DNA from: Stentor coeruleus | Taxonomy: Eukaryota; Ciliophora; Heterotrichea; Heterotrichida; Stentoridae | Assembly: GCA_001970955.1 (NCBI GenBank) | Contig: MPUH01000002.1 | Coordinates: 124,001-188,000 of the forward strand | DNA length: 64,000 nt | Reading direction: 5' to 3' | Shown: piece after piece, positions 52,508 through 62,474 of the stretch | Layout of the letters: each line of letters opens with the position of its first letter | Numbering within the stretch: the first letter of the stretch is position 1 | Made by a program: the position numbers and the translations under genes | Notes under the pieces: model-generated | The model's input: the letters and a program-made list of their open reading frames with translations, nothing else | The model's database searches: none | Told to the model about the DNA's origin: nothing

Positions 52508-53245
52508 TTACCTACACTTAGCCAATACCAAAGAGCAATGTGGGCACTTGTGAACTTTGTAATTATTAAGCCACAATGGTCCGCTACAGCATGTGAAAAT
52601 CGAAGAAAACATCTTCAAAAATTTCCCTGGAACTCTTGTATTATAAAACTCAATAGCTGTATGAACATCAATCTTGCAATACCTACAATAAACAGAACAA
52701 GGGGAATTTTCTAATACAATCAATGAGCTTCTAACAGAATCACAAGTATTTTCCTTCCCGCTTTCTGAAAGACCCATTTTCATATCAATTGAATCCTTTT
52801 CCCCATCTTCAGGAGCAACATAAACAACTGAATCAGCATCACTTACATTATGAAGATGACTAGGACATCGACTATCTTCTATAAAAACACTTAAAACTTT
52901 ACTTGTATTCCTTGTTGAAGGTTCTTTTGGGATATCTAATTCAAGTATTTCATCAGTAAAAGTTATAGATTTTTGTCTTGTATGAGAAATTTTCTTTATA
53001 TGTTTTGGCTCATATGTTAATAATTTGCTTGATTTTATTTCTGAGTCTTGATCTTCTGGTATTATATCAATAGTATCGAATTTGTTAGGTTTTTGTGAGG
53101 AATAGCGACGTTCAGAAAGACAGGATCGACGTGATTTTGTAGTGGAATTCGAAAATATCAACCCAACATCACGCTTTATGGTACTTGGGATATTGTCTTG
53201 ATGGCTCTGAAATGATTTTTCTGGGGTTTTGAAGTCTGCTATCAT
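52508..53245 (-). CDS. LITAF-like zinc-ribbon protein, 245 aa
   Basis: The last ~65 residues form a LITAF-type domain. It has CRYCKIDVHT as the first CxxC knuckle, a short hydrophobic membrane-dipping stretch (FLKMFSSIFTCC … LWL), then VHKCPHCSLVLAKC as the second. LITAF proteins are monotopic zinc proteins of late endosomes and lysosomes. The first ~180 residues are Ser/Lys/Glu-rich, apparently disordered, with many phosphorylatable serines (TTKSRRSCLSERRYSS). Complete from ATG to stop. Endosomal function is inferred from the domain. Confidence 0.8.
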   Translation of the reverse strand: MIADFKTPEKSFQSHQDNIPSTIKRDVGLIFSNSTTKSRRSCLSERRYSSQKPNKFDTIDIIPEDQDSEIKSSKLLTYEPKHIKKISHTRQKSITFTDEILELDIPKEPSTRNTSKVLSVFIEDSRCPSHLHNVSDADSVVYVAPEDGEKDSIDMKMGLSESGKENTCDSVRSSLIVLENSPCSVYCRYCKIDVHTAIEFYNTRVPGKFLKMFSSIFTCCSGPLWLNNYKVHKCPHCSLVLAKCR

Positions 53246-54187
53246 TTTCCGTTAAGAGATTATAAATGGTTTAGTTAAGAAATTAAGTAAAAATATAGGA
53301 AAAGGGTTTGGTGTTTTAGCATGATTAAAAATAATTAATTGATAATTAAAAAAACTTTTTAAGTTGGAGAAAGGCATATTTTTTTGAAAAAATGCTTTAG
53401 TTGCAGGTAAAACTATTAGGTTTATCTGGGTAGGAGATTTAGGTGTTGCTGCTAGGGTTGATTGATTTATGAAATTGATACTTTTAGTTTTTGAAAATTT
53501 CAGCTATGGGAATAATTGGCTTAGAGAAAAAATCATACACTGATTATCTGAGCTGCTTTGTCTGTTTGAATTAAAAGCAATTATGATGTGAAAAAAATTA
53601 TTATCCTTATCTTGAGCAAAAATCCTAGTCCCATAATTGAAGTCCTGATTCCCTGCACTGTAGGCTACTATTATTAATGTAAAATGAAGAACTATATGCA
53701 AAAAGTGTATTATAAAAACTTTTCTACTCTTTATTTCTGCATGATAGTACATCAGTTACTTTATCCTGATATGATTCCTATAATTAAAAAAAAAAGATCT
53801 TTTAAATATATATACTAGTATTTTTGATATGCTGCAATATGATAAATTATATGATATTATTGATAAAGTTTCTTAAATTTTATCTTTTTGATATTATAAA
53901 ATTTATTAGAGATCTTGCTAATTCCTATTACGAGGTAGATACTATCTAGACTATTTCTTTATTAATAAATTTAAAGTATTAATTTAAATTCTCATCAATA
54001 AAGTAAATATTCTATTCTACCTTGAGTTTATCTTTTTTCCTTCTTTTTTATTACACCACTAAAAATCACAAAAAGTGCCTTAAAAACTTCTAAGCACACC
54101 AAAATTTTATATCNAAAAATCACAAAAAGTGCCTTAAAAACTTCTAAGCACACCAAAATTTTATATCTCATAACTAATTTACTCTTA
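53246..54187. other. Intergenic with one doubtful ORF and an N-flanking repeat
   Basis: 53246-53470 is G/T-rich (5' flank of the LITAF-like gene). Most of the rest is AT-rich. A 53-bp direct repeat surrounds an N at 54114 (54061-54113 and 54115-54167), again a likely contig join just downstream of the DHHC gene. Confidence 0.5.
53504..53752 (-). CDS. Doubtful small ORF with hydrophobic N-terminus, 82 aa
   Basis: Starts ATG. A hydrophobic segment near residues 12-31 (VFIIHFLHIVLHFTLIIVAY) could be a signal or membrane anchor, followed by NQDFNYGTRIFAQDKDNNFF. No family recognised. It may be chance in AT-rich DNA; it is listed only because its residue composition is more balanced than that of neighbouring spurious frames. 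Confidence 0.25.
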   Translation of the reverse strand: MYYHAEIKSRKVFIIHFLHIVLHFTLIIVAYSAGNQDFNYGTRIFAQDKDNNFFHIIIAFNSNRQSSSDNQCMIFSLSQLFP

Positions 54188-55186
54188 CTAAAACTCCACA
54201 GCATCCAGGACTTCATTTATATTCTTCCAGAACCCCAAATTATAAACATTCACCCTATTCTTCCCATTGTCCTCCAGCTTCATCATTTTAATCCTCTCAT
54301 TCGATGTCACATTCTGCCCAGCCATAAACAAATGATAAACAAAAAACCCCCCAAGTGTTAATCCCATTATCAAACAAAGTATAATAACAAAAACAAAACT
54401 AGGTAACCTCTGCAACATATACTGAAAAATAACAATCCAACTTCCTTTAACCTCATTTCCAAGCTTATCAATAAACACAACACTTAGCAATTTATCATTT
54501 TGAATAATATAAATCAATATCATTATCCCAACTTGTCCAGCATAAAAGCATATAAGTGAATGTGATAATATAAAAGCAAGAAAGTATTTATAATTAGAAT
54601 ATCCAACACATTGATTGATCCATATACAATGATGATCTTGCTTACCAATACAGAATTTGCATATACTACAATGTTTAGACCTTGCTGGTTTTTGGATTTT
54701 ACAAGCTGAACAATCTGAAGGTTTATATAAAATATTATCATATGGAAAGAGTTCAAGATGATATTTGAGGTTTTGTTTATCTATAATGCATGGAGAGACT
54801 ATACTTGCTGATATAAATGTGAGTAAAGCTATAAAATATAAGAATGAACCTATGTAAATGTGAAATTCTTGAACATAAGGATTTGGGATGTATGGAAAAC
54901 CATATATGTAGTAAATTGTATAACCACCAATACTTAGGGCAAGATATACCATTTGAAAGAAAGGGTTTGGCTCAGTGAAAATATACATTGCGTAATACTT
55001 GAATCGAGCTGTACCTTCAACGCCTAGAAGTTTTATGGTTAGGGAATAGGACCAATTTGGGATATGAACAAAGAAAACTCGGCTTGTTGCTGCGATAGGT
55101 CCTGAACCATGAGGGGATATACATAAGAGTATGAAGAGAATTGAGAATGTTATCACGAGGTAGATAAGTAACATCCAGAATCCCAT
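54188..55186 (-). CDS. DHHC palmitoyltransferase, ZDHHC4-like, 332 aa
   Basis: A membrane S-acyltransferase. The cysteine-rich domain reads CSACKIQKPARSKHCSICKFCIGKQ, followed by catalytic DHHC (DHHCIWINQCVGYSNYKYF). Hydrophobic segments lie near the N-terminus, at about residues 78-98 and 110-133, and in two long stretches after the DHHC box. The pattern of a long pre-DHHC region, a long luminal loop and late TNxE-like VTSNER fits the ZDHHC4 clade. It could modify acylated proteins such as the MGxC-starting ones in this window (inference; these genes are not otherwise linked). ATG to TAG, complete. Confidence 0.92.
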   Translation of the reverse strand: MGFWMLLIYLVITFSILFILLCISPHGSGPIAATSRVFFVHIPNWSYSLTIKLLGVEGTARFKYYAMYIFTEPNPFFQMVYLALSIGGYTIYYIYGFPYIPNPYVQEFHIYIGSFLYFIALLTFISASIVSPCIIDKQNLKYHLELFPYDNILYKPSDCSACKIQKPARSKHCSICKFCIGKQDHHCIWINQCVGYSNYKYFLAFILSHSLICFYAGQVGIMILIYIIQNDKLLSVVFIDKLGNEVKGSWIVIFQYMLQRLPSFVFVIILCLIMGLTLGGFFVYHLFMAGQNVTSNERIKMMKLEDNGKNRVNVYNLGFWKNINEVLDAVEF

Positions 55187-56035
55187 TTTTTGTTTAGGAA
55201 ATTTTGGGATTTTTAAAGATTGTATAGAGGAGGTTTGGCTTTATGAAGATTTTTTTTTTTGGTTGGAGAAGTAGGATTTTGTTGGGGAGGATGAGATTTG
55301 GAGAATATGATTTAGGATTTTGGAAGGTGATTTTACCATTTTAGGTTGAAGTTTTTGATAAGGGTTGATGAGTAATACAGAGTTGGATGTATTTGTATTA
55401 TAAATTTTTTTAATGATAGATTTAAGGTAGATATTGGTAATTTTATGAAGTTTATAGAAGTTTTAAGATTTATGTAAATTGCTAGGGAATTTAATGTTTA
55501 TTTTTAGCTTTTAGATATATAGATTAAATAAATTATATTGTATAAAAAATATCTTTTTTACTTGTAACAAAAAGTATTAAATATTATTACTATATAAAAC
55601 CTTTAATATATAATTTTCTAAAGTTTCAGTACTTTTTTAATCTTTATACAATATTTACTTAAAAATTCTCATTGTCCCTCCTTTTTCATAAATTTTATAT
55701 CCTATCCATAAATCATCCTCCCTCTTACCCCATACAAAATTTCTTATTCCATCCTCATCATCAAAACCACATCAAAAAAATCCTTCAAAAAACCTCATCT
55801 CTCCATTCAACTTCAAACCCTATAACTAAAAATCTTCCCTACCCCAAACCTTCCAAAAAAAACACCCCCTTCCCAAACCCTTCAATAAAAATCCTCCTTT
55901 TCCACAAAAACCTTCAAAAAAATCCATAATTTTCCATCTAATTTACCAAAAACATTTCCTAATCCCAAAACTAGTATCATTCCAATATAAAAATCTAAAA
56001 ATTATCAGCTTAAGTTAATTATAGCAAGAATTAAA
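55187..56035. other. Intergenic, 0.85 kb
   Basis: T/G-rich to about 55380 (5' flank of DHHC), AT-rich in the middle, and very C/A-rich from about 55670 (3' flank of the next minus-strand gene). An 85-codon open frame in the C/A-rich part is Pro/His/Ser low-complexity and is not a gene. Confidence 0.5.
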
Positions 56036-56542
56036 TTATAATGGTCTTGCCCTTGATTTTCTGGAAAACACATCTCTAGGAAATTTACTTTTCGGTAAGG
56101 TACTTTCAGTTGGTCTAAACGTAAATGAGCCACTTTCCTCTGAAGCCCTAGGTGTAAAAGCAGGCAGTCTTCTATGATTACTCGAAGTCCGTTTGCTTAT
56201 TTCCTGATCTTGGCTTAAAAGCCGAATTTTCGGCTTAGTATGGTTGATTTTTAACGTTTCGATTATAAGCTCTTGTTTTTCTAAACGTTTTTTAAGTTCT
56301 GCTTGTCCTTGAATTAATTGATTGCATAGTTCGCTTAAAGCTTTAATTTCTTTACGTGGCACATAAGCCATATCACTTTCATTAGAATAATTTGTTGATA
56401 GGAAGTTGTTTAAACATAACTTTGTTCTAAGCATAGGATCATCAAATTTAGTGTTTTGGATGGATAAAGGAGGTAACTCGGTTTGAGTTGATGGAGCTTT
56501 TTGGGATATTGGTCTTGGGGTCGAACGAGTCCTTAGGATCAT
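56036..56542 (-). CDS. Hypothetical short coiled-coil protein, 168 aa
   Basis: Not recognised. ATG to stop. A disordered Pro/Thr/Ser start (RTRSTPRPISQKAPSTQTEL) is followed by a helix of about 40 residues (KALSELCNQLIQGQAELKKRLEKQELIIETLK) with heptad spacing, then a basic Ser/Arg-rich tail (FTPRASEESGSFTFRPTEST … SRKSRARPL). Such layouts occur in small centrosomal or cytoskeletal adaptors, but this is only a resemblance. Confidence 0.65.
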   Translation of the reverse strand: MILRTRSTPRPISQKAPSTQTELPPLSIQNTKFDDPMLRTKLCLNNFLSTNYSNESDMAYVPRKEIKALSELCNQLIQGQAELKKRLEKQELIIETLKINHTKPKIRLLSQDQEISKRTSSNHRRLPAFTPRASEESGSFTFRPTESTLPKSKFPRDVFSRKSRARPL

Positions 56543-57471
56543 TTATTATGTTGATTACATTTCACGCATTTTTGATATGATGATAATATGAGATTTTTAT
56601 TAAATGTAGGTAAAGGGAGAAGAATTTTTAAATATGTAGGTTTTGATGGGTATAGATGGAAAAGGTAATTTTTGCAGATTTTGATAGGAAGGTTGAGAAG
56701 GTTGAGGTGAGAGATGGGAATGCTTTTAGGGCAGAAGATATTGTGAGATGAATATGAAGAGGATTTATTGGATAAACTTTGAAGGTGGTTTGGAAATTGA
56801 TGTGGATATGATGGATAGGTTTGAAAAAGTCATTTTTTTAGAGGAGTTGGTAAGGAGGTTAATTTTTGTTATTTTAATATGAAGTGCTACGTTTGTGATT
56901 GGATGCTAGATAATTGGTATTTTCTTAAGAGTAATATTACTAATGTGATATAAGACAATTTATTTCTAAGATTTAAATTCTCAACTTAAAAAAATCATGA
57001 ATCACACTAAAACATTCTTTATTATTTAATAGTAATCTAAAAAAAGCAAGCATCTTATAACACATAAAATATTTTTTTAATTCTATTCAACCATAAAAAC
57101 CCTTTAGCACTCTACCACCACATAAAATCCTAACAAATAGATAAACCTCCTTCCCAATAGCACCCTTTCTAATTTTTTTTTTCATATTCAAACCCACCTC
57201 CTAATCCAAAATCACTCTAACCCTTTATCATAAACCCTAATACACATTATCCTCTGAATAAAAACCCATCTCTGCCCTTAATCCTAAACTTTCAATACCA
57301 TTATAATCATCCTAACTTTCTCACACAAATCATATCCCAAATACCTAATTTTCTTCGAATCCATCTTCCTATAATCAAAATCTTCAAAAAATCCTATCCT
57401 ACCCACAGTTAATCTAATTTCCTTTAATAACAACCTCGTGAAATTGATTAGAAAATGTCTAGGACATAATC
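56543..57471. other. Divergent intergenic, 0.93 kb
   Basis: G-rich/C-poor on plus to about 56860, then C-rich/G-poor from about 57060 to 57440. As at 2810-3604, the switch point falls between two divergent genes. No other feature. Confidence 0.55.
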
Positions 57472-58545
57472 ATGTTACAAGAGTACATCAACCAGAGAAA
57501 CCTTAAAGAAATCCGTTTGGCCTGTATGAAACCTAGCGGTATAAAAGACAATAAACTTAGACGTCAAATCTGGCCTATGCTATTAAAAGTTCATGAAAAC
57601 GAAAACTTACTTTCTGACTGGAAGACTACAATCCAAGCTAATGAATACTCTGAAATAATCCAACGAGACGTAAATCGATCATTATTCGGTTTAGACATAA
57701 CCGACTCTTTCACTGAAGAAGAAAGATTATTCAAAAGAACCCAATTATCCAACATCATAAATGCGGTAATCAACAAAAACCCAAACCTTCACTATTTCCA
57801 AGGTTTCAATTCAATTTGTACAGTATTTTTACTAGTAGGTGATGAGGACTTAGGCTTCAAAATGAGTTATCAATGTGCAGAACTCTTTATAAAAGATTCT
57901 ATGCGAAAAAGCTTTGAAGAAGGTGTTTCTTTAGAAATGCTTCTTATATATGAGTTATTAGAAAAAGTTGATAATACATTAACAAAGAAACTTAGAGAAA
58001 TTTATACAATTGAAACAAATATCAATTCACCTATGTTTAGTCTTTCATGGGTATTGACTTGGCTTTCACATAATATTCATTCATTTGATAAACTTTGTAG
58101 GGTTTTTGATTTCTGTTTGGCATCACATCCTTTAGCCCCTGTTTATATAGCCGCTGCTATAATTCTTATAGAAAAAGAAAGTATTATGAAATGTATGGAT
58201 ATGCCAGAAATACATCAATATTTTCATGATTTAGTATCACATATTGATGTTGAAAGGGTTTGTGATCAGAGTTTGAGTATGATGGCAACATTTAATCCGA
58301 GTAAACTTGTGTATAGAAGTGTTAAGAAATTCCATGATGAGTAAGGTTTATACAGCTCTCCGCTTTATTTTGATTGTGAGTTTCAGGATATACTTAAACA
58401 CTTGCCTAAGAATAAAAGCGTGAATTGGGTTTTAGTTGTTAGTGTGGCTGTTTTGGTACTGGCGATTTTCTATGCGTTTTATGATAATTTTATCGTTTTT
58501 ACTGTATTAGAAAGTTCTATAGTTAGGAGATTTCATATGATCTGA
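57472..58545 (+). CDS. TBC-domain Rab GAP, TBC1D20-like, membrane-anchored (two exons)
   Basis: A Rab GTPase-activating protein. The catalytic arginine finger is IQRDVNRS (family IxxDxxR) and the glutamine finger is YFQGFN (family YxQG). LRRQIWPMLL lies before them. A 15-nt intron at 58341-58355 skips the TAA at 58342-58344. The second exon encodes a further ~62 residues with one strong C-terminal membrane helix (WVLVVSVAVLVLAIFYAFY) and ends TGA at 58543-58545. TBC1D20 is known to be an ER-anchored Rab1 GAP with just such a C-terminal anchor, so the splice is well supported. Full length is about 352 residues. Confidence 0.9.
58341..58355 (+). other. 15-nt intron in the TBC gene
   Basis: GTAAGGTTTATACAG. 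It contains TAA in frame; its removal adds the expected C-terminal membrane anchor. T9-A10 is present. Confidence 0.9.
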
Positions 58546-59001
58546 TTGCAGGGATGTTAACTTTTAACACACTNTTTTATAACTTTTAACACACTTTTAC
58601 ATAAAAAAATTAACACTTTTAATAAAACTACTCTAACTTGATTTTTGTTTATAAAAAGTAAAGATTTTTCTGTGTAAAATTGTTACACCGTCTAATTATT
58701 AGAATTTTTAGTAATAAAATTATCAGCAGCCATCAATTGAGATAGAAAGTGAAAGTAAAGCTATAATATTAAAAACTATAAAGGCATTCCTAAGAAAAAC
58801 TTTAATAAGCATTTATATTATTATAATCAAAACCAAAGAATAACTATAGTTTTTTATTATCTTCACATAAATTTTAACATAAAACTTATTTGCTAACTAT
58901 TTTCTCAATAAACAGCCAAATTCTATATTTATCAAAACCCAATAAAACCTACATTTAATCCAAGTCTATCTAAAAATCTATTAATAAACCTATCAATTTG
59001 T
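58546..59001. other. Intergenic with a short N-flanking repeat
   Basis: A 15-bp direct repeat brackets an N at 58574 (near 58559-58573 and 58581-58595). The rest is AT-rich with no recognised feature. Confidence 0.4.
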
Positions 59002-59148
59002 TTAATCATCATCTTCTTCCCATAGATTTTCTTCAATAGGAATAAATCCTAAAAGTTTAAACTTCAGCATTTCAACCTCATCAGTAAAATCAATTTCTGA
59101 AGGTAGTTTTAATCCAAGCCAAGCACAAAACGTATTATATTTATGGTA
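59002..59148 (-). pseudogene. 3'-terminal fragment of an EST1/SMG-like protein
   Basis: About 48 codons open on the minus strand end in TAA at 59002-59004. They read NTFCAWLGLKLP, then EVEMLKFKLLGFIPIEEN and an acidic WEEDDD tail. The LKFKLLGFIPI segment resembles the LPEDxELxGFxPL motif of EST1/SMG5-7 proteins. Upstream the frame meets TAA at once, with no start and no usable 15-nt intron, and an N-type assembly join sits 60 bp away at 59207. It is either a truncated relic or the end of a gene whose body was lost at the join. Family assignment is tentative. Confidence 0.4.
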
Positions 59149-60266
59149 TTAAAAAATAATAAAATCCCTTTTGTCCCTAAATTAGTTGGGTTTATCAATA
59201 TTTTATNATAATAAAATCCCTTTTGTCCCTAAATTAGTTGGGTTTATCAATATTTTATTTGGCTATAATTAAAGAAAAATACATATTTTTCACTTCATGC
59301 AAAAGAATTTAAGTATAAAATTATTGAATAATCTGGGTTTTTGGCTCATCATAAAGTTTTTCTAGTGAGAAGATAAGAGACTCAAAAATTTAGCTGAGGA
59401 TTTAAGTAAAGTTCAGAATAAAAAATGAAGTTCAGAAGTTTATAAATAGTCAGCATAGAAAAGATAATTAGATTTATGAAATTGCGCATGAAAACCTTGA
59501 TATAGCTTTTATTGAAAGGAAGAGATTCAATAGATATCTTCAATGGATATTTGGTTTTTTATCAGAACTTCCATAATATTTTATCTTTTTACAAAGACTT
59601 GTGCAGAAATAAATTTTTTTAGATAGGATTTTAGGTTGCAGAGGTTGTTTTTAATATGGGTTTAGAGTGATTATTATTTTTCCTAATAGATTATGATTTT
59701 TATTTAAAAATATGGAATTTTGCATTTATGATAACCCCTGAAAAATAAATCCAACTGACTATAAACAATAACAAAAGCTAGTAGCTTCTTTAGAAATAAA
59801 AATTCCATATTAAATCTGATAATTATTATCTTCATGACCTCATAAATAACTCATAGCTTAATTTCTTATCCTATCATTCAAAATTTAACTAAAACTCTAC
59901 TCAATAATCTAATTTCACACAAATCCAATACAAATCTTCTTACTTTCACCTCCAAAAAACCCATAAATTCTTAACACAAAAATCCTCAAATACTTTCAAA
60001 AACTATCAACCCATATCTTATAAACCTCTAAAAAAGCACCTAATCCAACCTAATCAATCCTAAAATTAAACTATTAAAGCCTAACTCCTAAACCTAAAAA
60101 TTATTCATAATATCCTACTCACCTTCAGATTCTCAACCCAACTCGTATATAAAATGCAAAAAAATCCCTTGTAAAAATTCCAAACTCAATCATCTTACCC
60201 GATCATTACTAATAATCCTACCATCTAATCTTCCTTAAAAAATCATCATCTAATGGTTATATAAAT
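59149..60266. other. Intergenic with an N-flanking repeat
   Basis: A direct repeat of about 50 bp brackets an N at 59207 (copies end at 59206 and restart at 59208). From about 59860 to 60250 the plus strand is C/A-rich, the 5' flank of the CDPK. TATATAAAT abuts its ATG. No gene seen. Confidence 0.5.
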
Positions 60267-61670
60267 ATGAGCTTCAAAATCCAAGGTGCAGACTTCATCT
60301 TTGAGAAATCTGGGAAGCTCCGTGACGTCTACAAAATCTCCAAAAAAGTGGGTGAGGGGGCTTTTTCTAGTGTCCGTAGAATTAAACATCGAGTCACTGG
60401 AGAAAAGCGAGCTGTCAAGACAATTCATAAAAAGTCCTTAAGAACCGAAGAAGAAAAAAACATGGTTTTTAACGAAGTGTCAATACTAAGAGCTTTAGAT
60501 CATCCAAATATAATCAAACTCCATGAATATTATCAAGACGAAATGAACTACTATATAATCACAGAGTTTTGTGGAGGTGGAGAGCTTTTTGAACGTATTC
60601 TTGCTCAAGGTAGTATAAGTGAATCTACAGCAGCTGAATATATGAGACAGATTTTTAGTGTTTTAGTATATTTAGAAGAAAAAGGTATTGCACATCGTGA
60701 TTTAAAGCCTGAAAATTTCTTGTTGAGTAGTACAAGCGAAGATGCTTATTTGAAAATTATTGATTTTGGGTCTTCACAATTTTATAGACAAGGGGAGATT
60801 ATGAGTAGTAAAGTGGGAACACCATATTATATACCCCCTGAGGTATTAAGGAAATCATATAATTATAAATGTGATATGTGGAGTTCTGGAGTGGTTATGT
60901 ACATTTTATTGTGTGGATATCCACCTTTTGGAGGGAATACAGATCAGGAAATATTGAAAAAAGTGTCGATTGGTAGGTTTTCATTTCCATCACCTGAGTG
61001 GGATGATATATCGTTTGAAGCAAAAGATCTTATTGAGAAACTTCTTACAATGGAATATAATAGAAGATTTAGCTCGCGACAAGCGCTCGCTCATTCATGG
61101 ATAACCAACGCAAGCAGAGCCCCAATAAACAGGAATTCTGCAGGGCAGTTATTCAGAAACCTAAGAGGTTTCCGCAGTGAACAAATGCTCAAAAAAGCAA
61201 CAATCGGTTTTATAACATCCCAACTAGCAACCAAAGCTGAAAGAGAAGAAATGATGGAATTATTCCGATCTTTAGATACCGACAACAGTGGAACATTATC
61301 AGCCAAAGAGCTAAAAGAAGGTTTTTCTATTCTTTTTGGCAACGAAATCAATGATGTTGATGGGGAAGTTGAAAAAATCATGAAGCAAGTTGATTTAGAT
61401 GGATCTGGAGAAATAGAATATAGTGAGTTTGTATCAGCTACATTAAACAGACAACAATTATTATCTAAAGAAAGGCTTGAAATGGCTTTTAGTGCTTTTG
61501 ATTTGGATCAAAGTGGAACGATTACGGCTAATGAACTTAAACAGGTCCTTGGTAAATCTCATAATTATGATGAAGAGATGTGGTCTAAACTTATAGCTGA
61601 AGCTGATTTGAATGGAGATGGGGTTATTGACTTATCAGAATTTACTAAGATGATGCTCGCAACGTTTTAA
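60267..61670 (+). CDS. Calcium-dependent protein kinase (CDPK), 467 aa
   Basis: A complete CDPK. The kinase domain runs from about residue 25 to 280 (VGEGAFSSV, RAVKTI, HRDLKPENF near 142, IDFGSSQF, VGTPYYIPPEV), then the autoinhibitory junction, then four canonical EF-hands with loops DTDNSGTLSAKE (~337), DLDGSGEIEYSE (~376), DLDQSGTITANE (~412) and DLNGDGVIDLSE (~447). All four loops have acidic residues at 1, 3 and 12, so calcium binding is expected. No N-acylation signal (MSFKIQ), so probably soluble. CDPKs are found in ciliates, plants and apicomplexans and transduce calcium signals. Unlike the kinase at 32681, no PH region is present. Confidence 0.96.
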   Translation: MSFKIQGADFIFEKSGKLRDVYKISKKVGEGAFSSVRRIKHRVTGEKRAVKTIHKKSLRTEEEKNMVFNEVSILRALDHPNIIKLHEYYQDEMNYYIITEFCGGGELFERILAQGSISESTAAEYMRQIFSVLVYLEEKGIAHRDLKPENFLLSSTSEDAYLKIIDFGSSQFYRQGEIMSSKVGTPYYIPPEVLRKSYNYKCDMWSSGVVMYILLCGYPPFGGNTDQEILKKVSIGRFSFPSPEWDDISFEAKDLIEKLLTMEYNRRFSSRQALAHSWITNASRAPINRNSAGQLFRNLRGFRSEQMLKKATIGFITSQLATKAEREEMMELFRSLDTDNSGTLSAKELKEGFSILFGNEINDVDGEVEKIMKQVDLDGSGEIEYSEFVSATLNRQQLLSKERLEMAFSAFDLDQSGTITANELKQVLGKSHNYDEEMWSKLIAEADLNGDGVIDLSEFTKMMLATF

Positions 61671-61844
61671 CTTTAAGTTAGATTATGATAAAAATTGTTT
61701 GTTCCTTATAGTAGGTGATATATTAAGAGTTTATTTAGTTTTCTTATATATTTTATTTGTAATAAAGAATTGGTTTTACTATGGATATACAAAAAAAAAT
61801 ATAAATTATGTAATAAAACTAAAGGTAAGTAAACTATAAATTTA
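61671..61844. other. Intergenic, short
   Basis: AT-rich spacer between the CDPK end and the decayed CHAP copy; nothing recognised. Confidence 0.4.
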
Positions 61845-62215
61845 TTATTTTTCATTGGAGTACAAGTCAAATATTTAATATTAGCATAAGTTATATTCTT
61901 AGGTTCATTATAAGACATATACCAAAATATTGGATTTTCAAAGTTTAAAAGATAATAATGACTAAAAATTCTGATTATGACATAGTTTCTTGAATTATTC
62001 TCAGGCCAAAATCATTATCCCAATTCTGTTCGCTAATTTCAATATCTTCAATATTTACTAAATGATGAATATCAGATGCACAATTTACACTGGAAAAAGT
62101 TAAGGATTTGATTATAATAAACTATCTTCTTGCATACTCAACGTATTTTGTTAAAAGTTCAATTTCATATCTGAGTAAATATTTCCAACATAAAAATCCT
62201 TCTGACAATATAATC
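61845..62215 (-). pseudogene. Decayed CHAP amidase copy
   Basis: Matches the intact-looking CHAP gene upstream on the minus strand (62475-63195) but is broken. It retains NCASDI, IEISEQNWD and MSYNEPKNI, yet about 45 codons between CASDI and IEISEQ are deleted, removing the catalytic His segment. Stops and frame changes follow (for example after ETMS). The order of the remaining pieces is the same as in the intact copy, so this is a tandem paralogue that has lost function. Confidence 0.8.
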
Positions 62216-62474
62216 ATATTATGAATAATATACCACAATTATAATTTACATATAATTAAAATAATTGTGTCTTAACTAAAAATAATAACGATAGAATCTT
62301 TCTATTATCTCTCTTTAAGCATATCTCACATTATTTTTATGATTTTAGTTCAACATTAAAATTTTAAATTCTACAAAACGATATAGTTTTTAAACTAAAA
62401 AAATATAAAAAAAACATGTAAAAACTATAATAATAAGCAAATCTAAATTAATCTAACTAAACTTAACTAATGAA
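62216..62474. other. Intergenic spacer
   Basis: AT-rich; no feature seen. Confidence 0.4.

Noticed and set aside
55672-55929. An 85-codon plus-strand frame.
   Set aside because: Lies in the C/A-rich 3' flank; Pro/His/Ser/Lys low-complexity with no codon structure.
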